From Spirogloea muscicola (taxonomy: Eukaryota > Streptophyta > Zygnematophyceae > Spirogloeales > Spirogloeaceae), in NCBI GenBank assembly GCA_009602725.1, contig WELB01000148.1:185318-249317 (forward strand): a stretch of 64,000 nt of DNA, read 5' to 3'. Under the pieces are notes generated by a model that saw only the letters and a list, made by a program, of their open reading frames with translations, had not been told where the DNA came from and searched no databases. The position numbers were made by a program, and so were the translations under genes. Numbering within the stretch: position 1 is the first letter of the stretch; every line of letters begins with the position of its first letter. This document shows positions 44,941-54,349 of the stretch, in pieces.

Positions 44941-46646
44941 GTTGCGTTCGGTTCCTGACACGCAGGTGGCAGCTATTGCGTCCTTGGTAGATTGAGTGCT
45001 TGAAGAAACAGTCTTCTTCTCCTCTGAGAAGGGACAGAATATAGCAAAACCTGCTTTAAGGAGGAGCCCAAATCGAACGGACAAGGTGAAGGGGAGCCCC
45101 GACAAGTCTAGGCAATCCTCTTGGCGTGACTTTGCAAAGCCGATAAGAGCCTTGCCGCCACACATTCTCGGGCAGCCTACACTCATGGCTGCTGTGCAAC
45201 ACTTCTTCAGGTGCCAGCTACTTTGACTGAAGCTGTTGACTACGCACCCATTGATTGCAGCCACTTAAATAAATTCATGGTTTGCGCAGTCGTCCTCTTT
45301 CGACCTTGTCAAGTCCTGTTGGGCTGGCTATTTACAGCCATCGCATCCTTCTGGGAGTCTGATCTACCCACACGCCGACTTGGCAGCCGCAAGTCGAAGT
45401 AATAACTTGCAGATGAAATTGAGGCACCCCGACGAGACCCAGGATTAGCAGCGAGTGCGGCCTGCCCGTAACGGATCATTGCCCGTTAATCTACTTTTAC
45501 ACACAGCAGCAAATGAGCAGGCGTCGAGTACGGTGGCGTCAAACACGGTGGCTGAATGCATGGCAACATTCCGTTCCAGTGAGTGTACCGCGGAAGGAAA
45601 AATGCTGCGAAACACCTGAGCAGCAATATTGCAGGGGTTGCTGTGGCGGCTGCCATGAACGCTTTAGGGGCTCAGACGCAGACGTGCGTCCTACTCTTCA
45701 AGCTGCTCGGCACTCCGCCGCCAACCTCTCTGAGCTGTATGTGCGTATTCGTGATGGGTAAGGCCCAGACCCATGATTTGCAAGTGCAAACAACACACGC
45801 ACCCTAGTCGATGACCAAGGCTTCTGGCGGCGAAGTGACGCCATTTAAGTACCCGTCTGCAACTCCTTGCGCAGACGTATCTTGTAAGAAATGCATGAGC
45901 CTCCGTTTTGTGGTCATTGGTTATGGGAAGGACAAAGAAGAGCTATTCGACGTCTTTTTCAGTGGCCGGGCTGGAACGCCCGAGCGGAGCCTTCTGTGAA
46001 GACTCGTGCCACCTGCCACCGCACGAAGGCACGCTCTCATAAGCCTGCCGGGTTGCTCCTACCGAAGATGATTCCTCCGAGGAAGTGGTCTCTTGTGAGT
46101 GTATATGTGATCAAGCAATTGCTGATGAGTCGGAACGGCTGTGACGCCGTTGTCGTATTTTCGGAGTGTCCGAGAAAGATGGCGCTTCTTGTGCCTACGA
46201 CCACGAAGGTGTGAGCCAAGGAATTTGCTGGTATATTCGTGGACCGAGTATGGAACTGCACGGTGTACCTGAGCAAGTCGTGTGTGACCTCGACCTCGCT
46301 TCACGGGTCTCTTCTGGCTTGCAGGCTTATTGGTACCGAGCAACCCAAGTCCAAAGCTTTCCGCCCACGAACTAATGGTCAGACAGAGCGATTGTATCGA
46401 GTTGGAGGACATACTAAAACATTTCGTAAACCCAAGCCAAAGTGATTGGGGTGAGTATATGCTCGAGCAGATTACGCTCTGGACAACGCCGTACGCCTTA
46501 CGTCCACCAAGACACCCGCTTCCACATAGTCAGCTTCCTTGAGCACACTCACAGGTGAGGAGGCCGGAACTTGTGCCGCCTCTGCTTGTTTCCTCTGCTG
46601 CTCTGTCCTTGTTCACGAGGACGTGAACACCTGAGTGGGGGAGGTA
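44941..46646 (+). mobile_element. Ty3/Gypsy relic (+), highly diverged
   Basis: The plus strand shows faint RNase H/integrase similarity, including DVRPTLQAARHSAANLSELY near 45,690, ATCHRTKARSHKPAGLL near 46,010 and an integrase core around 46,160-46,540. It ends with the purine-rich GAGTGGGGGAGG before its LTR. Region 44,941-45,500 holds nothing I can name. It is broken throughout and is the oldest-looking copy with an LTR. Confidence 0.65.
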
Positions 46647-47344
46647 TGCAACGCCCCCACCATTTGGGAGTGCAAAACGGTATCGGTAAATTGTACTCCA
46701 CTGTACGTGTAGCTTACTACGTTTGGAGGCCCTGGGCTTCGTACTACGCATGCACCGCCCAGGAGACGCCGCTTCGTGTTGCACACTGGTCTCCAGCAAT
46801 TGTACAACCGATGCGCAGCTTCGTATGGCGCACCGACAAACGTATCCCAATTCGTCAGGCCCGTCCCTCCAGGGGTGGACCTTGGGGCTACCCTCGTCAC
46901 ACCCTCGGGGGAGGGTGCCAGGTGAACACTATAAGTAGTAGGCCGAGGCCAGATTCGTCAATCGGACCAGTGACGCCCAGAGAACGGCACAGCCCTGCTG
47001 CTGCCTGCTGCTGCAGCCGCCGCCACAGCTCTGCTGCTGCCGCCTGCTGCTCAGCCCGTCGCCGCTGGTGCGGACATTGCCGGCTCTCTGTAAGTGTTAT
47101 GGTTGGTCCACGTAGGATCAGCTACTAAGCCAGACCCTCAGTGAAGTGACCGCCGTCTGGCGGTGCCTGAGGGTAAGACTTCCGCTGCTTTGTGGGCGCG
47201 TAAGTGCGCTCTGTGGGCTGGTGTTCCACTCTGTAGAGCTTTAGTTTCGTAAAGCCCTAGGTACCAACTCCAACAAGGACGTACTAGGCGGACGTACTGG
47301 ACGTACTAACACCTAGTTGTGTCAATATAGGTGAGGACGTTACA
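46647..47344 (+). mobile_element. LTR-D (+), 3' LTR of the diverged element
   Basis: It runs from TGCAACGCCCCCACCATTTG to TAGGTGAGGACGTTACA, 698 bp, with the CTGCTGC tract at 46,995-47,055. It lacks the long GC-rich tandem array of other LTR-D copies. Confidence 0.75.
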
Positions 47345-47562
47345 GCTGAAGATCAATGAGGGTGCCAGCTCGGTAACCCCTTGTCAGCAGCCGCAAGTCG
47401 GAGAAACAGCAGCAGGAACGAAATACAGCTAATTTGATGCAAGTAAATGCCTGTCAGAATCAGCCCAAATGGAAAAGCAGCAGCAAAACTAAGTGACTTT
47501 CCCTTAGGGGGCAGGGGCTGTGAGCAAGTCCGGATCATGTGATAAAGGTTCGAGAGGAAGTG
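47345..47562 (-). mobile_element. LINE 3' remnant and unassigned sequence
   Basis: Near 47,372-47,410 the DNA GTAACCCCTTGTCAGCAGCC resembles the complement of the LINE coding end seen at 6,215-6,240. The rest is unassigned. Confidence 0.4.
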
Positions 47563-48081
47563 TGTAAGGAACCTCGCCCTACACACGCAGTTAGGGTGAG
47601 CAGTCCTTCTTGACTTCGGCTGTAGGGGGTTTAGGGACCAACCCACTACACAGGCAAAGCACTAGCGCATAGGCGCAGCGGAAGACAGACCCCGTGGCGC
47701 CGCCGTCCGGCGGCGACTCCACCTTCTGGGCGCAGGCCGGCGCAGCAGGCCCCGCAGCAGAGTGCGGCGCCGGCTGCGGCGGCGAGCAGCGGCAAGGCTG
47801 CTCCTGGGCTTCACCGGTTCGAACTCCCTCGAGCCTCAGCCCCAAGGCTCTTCGTGCTTCCCCCGTGCCACTCCCCCTCCAGGGTGTGAGCGGGTCGCCC
47901 CAAGGCCTGCCCTTGCGGCGAGCCCAAGGTCCCCACTTGGCAGGGTGGAACCTGGCGAGGGTTAGTCCAGGACGGGCGGGAGTTGCCCGCTCCTGGGCGG
48001 GCCCACTTGTCCACCAAGCGGCTAGCGGTCATGTAACGCAAACAGCACCGTGTGGCATAACCAAACGGCTGGATCGTTACA
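47563..48081 (-). mobile_element. Solo LTR-A (-)
   Basis: This 519-bp LTR runs TGTAAGGAACCTCGCCC...GGATCGTTACA in the plus-strand view. It is very similar to the LTRs of the young element. The flanks AAGTG and AAATG differ at one base, consistent with a slightly aged target duplication. It is the rightmost LTR of the repeat domain. Confidence 0.85.
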
Positions 48082-48720
48082 AAATGAGTCGCCCCGCCCA
48101 GAGCCTCAGGCCGCAGCCAGGCACGACCGGCCAGCAAGGCCTGACCCAGATAGCGCTGCAGGCGCAATGATAGCGGCATCCAACACATTTAGCGCCAGAG
48201 AGCCTGCGCCGTGAAGATATGCCTGCTTCCATGATGACGGTCGGACACACCTCGTCTGGCAAGCTGGTGCAAGTGGTCAAGCCACTGAGCCGTGGATGTT
48301 GATGGATAGGGGTACGAATGCATTCATGCTGGACAGTCGCCATACTTTAGTTCATTGCCACTGGCGGCGCCGGCAACCGCTGCCCTGCCATTGTGTAGGA
48401 TAAGGGTCGTCACAGGCGCCTGTCATTCTGTTGTGAGCTGGCCCTTTGCGACCCTTGCTCCCCGTGGAAGAGATGCTGCTTGCAGGTCACTTGGTGGATG
48501 CTTAAAGACGACCGTCACCCCAACACACGAGGCGGAGTGGAACGTCGCGGAGAGACATAATGAGGCCGGGCCTTTCGAAGCATCGTTCATGGAAGAGATG
48601 CTATCTGCTTAGGTGATCGGCGGGATACAGCCCCATGCGCATATCTTCTGGTCAGTGAATGTTCTGCTGGAGGAGGCCAAGCGCAAGGCCAAGAGGATTG
48701 AGTCCCTTGGTCCTTGTCCA
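48082..48720. other. No gene seen
   Basis: Short open frames only. No LTR, LINE or domain similarity was recognised. Confidence 0.35.
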
Positions 48721-49075
48721 TCTAGTTTTAGGCTGCCAGTTCAGAACCATCACCTGTGTCTGGAAGAGCCTCTCTTCCATTAGGAGCAGGCCCGGAGGGT
48801 GCAAATGAATGGACCGTGATGGCCGTGACAACACAAAGCATGCCTGAACGGGAGAACGAGTGGCCCTGAACAAGACCCAGCCAGTGCGGCCTGGAAGGCC
48901 GGAGACCCAGGCCGCCAAAGTGTGGCAAATACCAGTTTCTCCGACCTGCGGCTGCTTAGCAGGGGTTATTGAGTTTTTCGTAGCTGCTTGATCCATGTAT
49001 GCTTGCTTTAGCCCTTTCGAACTTTGTTCGTTCTTTTCTCTGGGCTCGCCTCTCCCCAGCCACCGGCCTCTCCTG
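48721..49075 (+). mobile_element. LINE C-terminal and 3'-end remnant
   Basis: The end CCGACCTGCGGCTGCTTAGC matches the LINE coding end, followed by a tail with CTTTTCTCTGGGCTCGCC and CCCCAGCC. It is the same arrangement as at 24,110-24,270 but diverged. The left part (48,721-48,930) is probably LINE coding DNA in poor condition. Confidence 0.55.
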
Positions 49076-50859
49076 GACGCGTGTTTCTTCGACAATCTGA
49101 GGTGTACCGAGTGCAAGCTCACAAATCGTGCCACTCCACGAATCCTGAGTGGTCAACATACTCGCCGGAATTTCCAGACATGCGACCTGCGACCGCGGCC
49201 AGGGGCGGGAACGGGGGTGTGTAAGCTGACTGAAATATTAAATCGCACCGAAAGAGTAAATAATTTATAGGTCGCCCTAGCCTAGATTCGGAGGAACAGG
49301 TGGCCATCAGCGGGGCGACGAAGCCCTCTCCTCTAGTCCATTTGAGGATGTCCTTGACACTGAAACTTCGAGCCCCACTTCTTGCTGTCGGCTTGAGCTT
49401 TTGTCACTGCTCTTTTGGAACTGTGCTTGCAAGTTCAGATATCTGATCATCACTCACCCATTGGCTCAGGCAGTGGAGAGTCAGCAGCTCCCCTCGGAGG
49501 CCTGCCTCATTCTATATCCTCTCGGTTGCCATGGCAACGAAAGCAGACTCACATGGGAACTTGCCGGCGGCAACTCAAAAGTAGGTGGCACAGATGCTGG
49601 CAGCAAGTTGCTGTGGGAGGGAGGAGCTCGGTGGCCCCTGTGCTGAGTAGTGAGTGGGCTCTGCCCACTTCTTTCCTTTAGTAGAGAAGGCGTCCGTTCA
49701 GTCAGTCAGCGTGTCCTTCATGTCAGTAAAGTCAGAACGTGCAGGGGGTGAGGTGGCTCTTCCGTACAAGTTTCCGCACCCAGTAACGAGCATGAGCTCG
49801 TATGTGTCTACCGTTCACGGAAGGGTATCAGGGCTGGGAAGAGACGCATCCATTCTATACACTCCCTCTCACGAGTCCCTGACCAGCTTTGGTGAGACTC
49901 AGCATCATCCCCCGCTATACCGAGTCATCTGTACCGGTGACTGGCTCTCTAAGTAACCGGCTCTTCCTTACCTCCTTGTGGAGCTAGATGCTGCCATCCA
50001 GGGGAGACGGTGTAATTGCTTATTGTCCACTTCCAGTTGCTGCAGAACAACCAGAACATGATTGTATTATTTCAGCAGAAATGCATCTTATTCTGCCGTA
50101 TCTCTCAACCTGACTTGACCAATGTCAGCCAAGCCTTTCATCCAAAAGAGCTGAATCTTGAGACGAATCGAATAATTAGGGTAATCGCTGGGCAAGATCA
50201 CAGATTTGAACCACTGAATCTTTACAAGAGAATATATCATCTAAGAACATGGATTGTAGTCAGCAGTGGTCAATGTATTGAAACCAACTCTCCTGCAAAG
50301 GTGTCTAACATTAGATGCCGTGCACAGGGAGCTTGCATCAACTCGCGTAGTGATCTCTGCAACTTGCATGCGAGCGGGTCATACTCTGCTTCCCAATGGA
50401 CAGAGCCCGCAAGCTGAGATATGACTATTTGTAGAGATTATTACTGTGGAAGACTTACGCATCCATCTCTGCAGCTGGTCCTCGAGAGATAGGTGCATAG
50501 TGCGCATCAGTAACAGGAAGAGACAAGCCAAGTCCATACACCCTTTTTGTACTAAGTGAAGGAAGCACAAAGAACTGGACTGTGTGAGTGGAAAGCCTCA
50601 GCTACATACACAAAACCTCGAGTAACCAGGGGCTAAGAAAGCAAGGCAAGGCTGAAGAAGGCGTTAGTAAGCACGAGTGACCACAGACGAATCAGACAGT
50701 CTGATTCAAAAGGCCGATGCAACTTGGCCGCAACAAACTGCATACCACAGAAGATGATGTATTTGGCGATTGGAGCAGAGGTGACAGCAAATTCCCGTAT
50801 TTGAGAGTACCGATTTCTTAACACGCGAGCCTTATTCTTACATCGCTTTTTATCTTCAT
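49076..50859. other. Unassigned intergenic DNA with one dispersed repeat
   Basis: Base composition is more balanced than to the left. The segment 49,456-49,660 is repeated at 52,436-52,660. An open frame at 50,016-50,417 shows no recognisable domain. No splice-consistent host gene was found. Confidence 0.4.
49456..49660 (+). repeat. Dispersed direct repeat, copy 1
   Basis: About 200 bp resemble 52,436-52,660 in order (AGCAGACTCACA, GCAACTCAAAAG/AAGGTGGC, GAGGAGCTCGGTGGCCCCTG). The family is unknown. Confidence 0.65.
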
Positions 50860-51060
50860 ACTGATTAAGGTCACTACCACTAACATTACCACTGTTAGAC
50901 TATCAAACAAGAAACCCCAAGAGGCATCAAACATTTCTGAAAAAATCCATGGAGCAATCTTCAAATAGCAAGGGCTTGCACCTAAAGCTACTTCGTAAAA
51001 AGCAGTTATAGAGAAAATTGCAGATAATATTACACAAGATTCCTTTGATAAGCGTTCCGT
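50860..51060 (-). pseudogene. Nuclear mitochondrial insert (NUMT): start of nad5
   Basis: The minus strand encodes, without a stop, a segment reading [19 protein letters not shown] followed by [20 protein letters not shown]. This is the highly conserved N-terminal transmembrane region of NADH dehydrogenase subunit 5 of respiratory complex I, in the form typical of plant and green-algal mitochondria. Codon use is AT-rich, unlike the GC-rich genes nearby. Homology starts at about residue 17 of the open frame and stops after VVVTLIS, so only some 55-65 residues of a protein of about 600 are present. It is therefore a transferred fragment, not a gene. The preserved frame suggests a recent transfer, or chance over so short a length. 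Confidence 0.85.
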
Positions 51061-52435
51061 GTTACCCACCACCAACGTGCAACCAGTACTCTTGATTCAG
51101 CTGCCAATTGTTGATATTCATAAGTGAGGCATGCTCAGCATCGGCAACCTCCTGCTACAAGATGAGCATCACTGAAAGAATCACCTAAGCAAACGACAAG
51201 AAATAATACTGCAAAGCCGCGGAACATCCAGGTGCAAGTGATAAGCTGTTGGGATTGCAGCAGATGCAGACACTCTGTTAATAGCAGCAACTGCAGGTTC
51301 TTGCTCCACAGCAGATATATATGTGCCATTACTCTTCAGCAGGTTCAGCATTCAATGCTGTTGGTTTTGCGTCTCTCTTGTCGTGACGTACTTGCTCTTC
51401 CCTCTCGCTTTGATGGCATTGCAGTCGGTTTATCTGCAACATTTTTGGGGATTACCAAGCTTGTGGGAGACAGATCATCAAGCTTTGAAGGAGGTTGTCA
51501 TCAAGCTGGGTCCAATGCTGGCTGCTGTACAACAAGCGGGCACTGTGAACAATACATGTCGCAAATCCTCGTTCCAATATCAGCAACTCCTTTGCCAGTT
51601 GGATAGCCAATATTCCTACCTGCATTCGCACCGAATTCACCTCCCTGCTTGTCATCAGAATCGAGATACTATAATACGTTAGAGAATGTAGAGAACTTTG
51701 AAGAACTTGAAGATGTCATTGGCTAATTTCTTCATTCCAACTCGGGCAAGCTGAATTTGACCCGAAACTTACAGCATGCCACACATGTCTATCAGCAGTG
51801 GAGATGGTAAGAGGTTGACTGTCCTATTAACGTGTTCATATCTCCTTGTCACAGCAGGTGGGGCAGCCTCTTGACTCGAGCACTCGAGTAGCTGAGCACC
51901 CAAGTGGGCACTTAATATAAGCTCAATCTAGCAGTCATGTGCCCACAGTCATAAGGCTTGCAGCATGTTCTGCACCTTCGAATCTCGCTGAAAGAAAATA
52001 TCCTCTTCAGTATGGAAGACCCTGCTTGCATGGAGCTTGACAGGTTACCCGAAGTGATGGCCGCTGCGGCCGGTGACAAATGAAGGTGTACGCTGTTCTG
52101 CGAGCCATACGACTATGGGCCCATGAGCTGTTGAGTTGAGGAGTCAATCAGCACCAAGGAGGCAGTGATAATAAGTTCAACTCAACAGGTTATGGGCCCA
52201 CAATCTTATCGCTTGCAGCATAAGCATGCACCTTCACCCACCAGCTGCAACAGCAATTAGGTGAGTGAGTCTTTGAGCTCCAACCAAGCCACAGGCTAGA
52301 TGAACAGAAACGACGACCTTTCAATATTGACACTGCAGGATGTGCTGCAAGCCTTAAACCTACGGCCCACGACTCTGAAATTGAGCTTGACTTTACTGTT
52401 CTCGCGAAGCTGACCAAGCACTCAGGGGAGGTGCC
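51061..52435. other. Unassigned intergenic DNA
   Basis: No domain was recognised on either strand. Two related blocks (about 51,880-51,985 and 52,110-52,235) share the order AGC...CAAG..., ATAA(T/G)..., GGGCCCACA-like, CTTGCAGCAT, and appear to be a diverged direct duplication. Confidence 0.4.
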
Positions 52436-52660
52436 TGGAAAACCCTCATCAGTGGCTCATTTATTGAAGAAGCAGCTCTCCTCGAAGGAGTGCCTCCCTA
52501 TCCCCCTTATTGCCCCATGGCGATGGCAGCAGACTCACAGGGACGTCGTGGCCGGCAGCAACTCGAAAGAAGGTGGCTTGAGTGCTGGTAGAAGGTCGCC
52601 GAGGATAGAGGAGCTCGGTGGCCCCTGTTGGTGGTGGGGAGTGAGTGGGCTATCGACAGG
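52436..52660 (+). repeat. Dispersed direct repeat, copy 2
   Basis: Partner of 49,456-49,660. It ends GAGTGAGTGGGCT, as copy 1 does. Confidence 0.65.
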
Positions 52661-52734
52661 TTGCTGTTCGATTACGGAGCACGGTGTGGCTCCTCTTGGT
52701 AGTAGTAGTAAGCGGGCTCAGGCGAAGGACCCTT

Positions 52735-52800
52735 CCAGTAGAAGAAGTGGCTCTCCCAATGGGGGCAAGGGCTGTGAGAAGCCAGCCCGAGCCTTCCAGT
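52735..52800 (-). mobile_element. LINE 3'-end fragment
   Basis: GAAGTGGCTCTCCCAATGGG plus GGCAAGGGCTGTGAGAAGCC is the complement of the LINE tail, identical in layout to 62,490-62,540. It lies just upstream of the first host gene. Confidence 0.65.
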
Positions 52801-53001
52801 AGAGGCCGATGGCTGTGATTGGCAAGCCTAGAGGAAGAGGGAACAAACTTAGAAAGGGACAGAAAGGCGCTGATGCACGGAAATGCGTCGCCCGGACGGT
52901 GGGATGCCCAAGTAGGGTGGCACCGCGCGCGAGCCTCTATCTCTCTTTCTCACGCTGCAGCGCCGCGACAGCACGCCCAACGGCACCTCGTCGCCGCCGC
53001 C

Positions 53002-53808
53002 ATGGCGCCGCCCTGCGCGGCGGCCCCCGCGCCCGCCGGGCAGCCGCCACATGCGGGCCCGCCGGCCTGGCCGCCGCCGGACGAGGCTTCCGGCGACGGC
53101 GCCAACGCCGGCAAGTTCGCCCAGCGGCTGGAGCAGGCCTGGGTCATCGCCAAGGTGCCGCAGTGGTCGCCGTGATTGCCGCCGGCTCTGGCACCGGCGC
53201 CATCTCGCGAGCGCAGCCTCGTCTCGTCTCGCCAAGCAAAGCAAAACAGTGGCTTGGCCGTCAGGAGTTTGCCATCCAACTGGGCATCACCAAGCTCACG
53301 CCGCTGCGCCCGTTGTGCCTGGCGTCTGCAGCAACCGATGCCGGTGCCGTGTGAGCGGTGCGGCGCCCAGGGGGCGGAGGAGTGCTGCTGGTGCGCCGGC
53401 ACCGGGTTCTTCATCCTCGGCTCCAAGATGCTGTGCGACGTCGAGGCCCGCTCCTCCCGCTGCGTCATCTGCCATGGCGAGGTGAGCGCCGACGCTCTCT
53501 GCGCCGCCCACCTCAGCATGTCAAGCCGCCGCTGGAGCACCGCCCGAGCTGCCAACCAGCGGCCCTCGCGCAGCCTGCAAAGCTTCGTCATGTACTTGCA
53601 AAGTGTGGCCCGTCACAAAGCATTCGCAATTCTGAGGATCTGATGTACTTGGTGCTCGTGGATGTCCTGCCAATTGCTGCTGCCGATCGTCTCTCGGGTG
53701 CAGGGTGTAGTGCAGTGCGATGGCTGCAAGGGCACGGGCTTCCGGGCGCGCTGGATGGGCCGGCCCTCCCCCACTCCAAGAAACGGCGGCCTGTCACCGA
53801 CACGGTGA
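53002..53808 (+). CDS. DnaJ-type zinc-finger protein (no J domain)
   Basis: This is a small protein of 135 residues built from three exons: 53,002-53,154, 53,332-53,481 and 53,704-53,808. All junctions are GT-AG and in phase 0. An Ala/Pro-rich N-terminus and a short helix (FAQRLEQAWVIAK) precede four cysteine repeats of the DnaJ CxxCxGxG type: CERCGAQG (residues 58-65), CCWCAGTG (69-76), CVICHGEG (95-102) and CDGCKGTG (106-113). The third is completed only by splicing, because its last glycine comes from exon 3. Proteins with this domain alone, such as BSD2, PSA2 and LQY1 of plants, act as chloroplast thiol or assembly chaperones. That role is inferred, not shown. The chosen ATG sits in a strong context (GCCGCCGCCATGG). 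An in-frame ATG at 52,873 would add 43 Arg/Ser/Ala-rich residues that could be a transit peptide. Confidence 0.75.
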
Positions 53809-53938
53809 TCAAAATGCGCGACCTTGATGAGCAAGTCGGAGCCTGTGGTCTGTGGCCGATGAGCTGAACAAGGCACGCTGGAGACGAGCCACCACAGATT
53901 TGGCATGAGGGCCTCTTCCAGTTGGCTGCTCATACACT

Positions 53939-54297
53939 GTGAGAATGCTCGGTGGGAAGTTGCGGCCGCCAGGTTTGGTCACATCCGCCGTAGAGAAGTT
54001 CACCGTGATGTGGAAATTGGATACCGAGCAGTCGAGGACGGAGCTGGGGTCTCACCTCCAGCAAGGAGGTCTGCAGCAGATGGTGCAAGGACCATCGGTG
54101 CTAGAAAGCAGGGGCAAGAGTGTCTGACTGTTGTATGTACCTATACTCGCCAACCTGGACGACATGAATGATTTGCATAAACAGCTTGGAGGAAGAGAGA
54201 CACTCATGGCCCTGCTGGCACAGGCCTCGTCTTTAAGGGGCTGCCTTTCAGTTGAATTTAGTGATGGACTCTGCCAATTGACGGGGACATCAGATTG
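53939..54297 (+). CDS. Possible small gene of unknown function
   Basis: Two protein-like stretches lie on the plus strand. The first (about 53,939-54,127) reads PPGLVTSAVEKFTVMWKLDT and TELGSHLQQGGLQQMVQG. The second (about 54,160-54,297) reads LGGRETLMALLAQASSLRGC then FSDGLCQLTGTSD and a stop. A 50-bp candidate intron with a good donor (GTATGT at 54,131) and acceptor (AAACAG at 54,180) separates them, but the reading frames do not join cleanly in the model I tried. I recognise no family. Helical, hydrophilic composition and lack of repeats argue for a real gene. It could also be the remnant of one. It lies between, and convergent with, the esterase-like gene. Confidence 0.35.
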
Positions 54298-54349
54298 ATC
54301 ATATAGGGTTCAGGATGCTGCACTCCACTGCCTGGCACAGGAGTCTAGC

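Noticed and set aside
50016-50417. 133-codon plus-strand open frame as a gene
   Set aside because: There is no recognisable domain, its composition resembles intergenic DNA, and no splice or promoter context was seen.
51323-51682. Hydrophobic 119-codon plus-strand frame as a second mitochondrial fragment
   Set aside because: Its sequence does not match any mitochondrial protein I know. Only the nad5 segment on the other strand, further left, is convincing.
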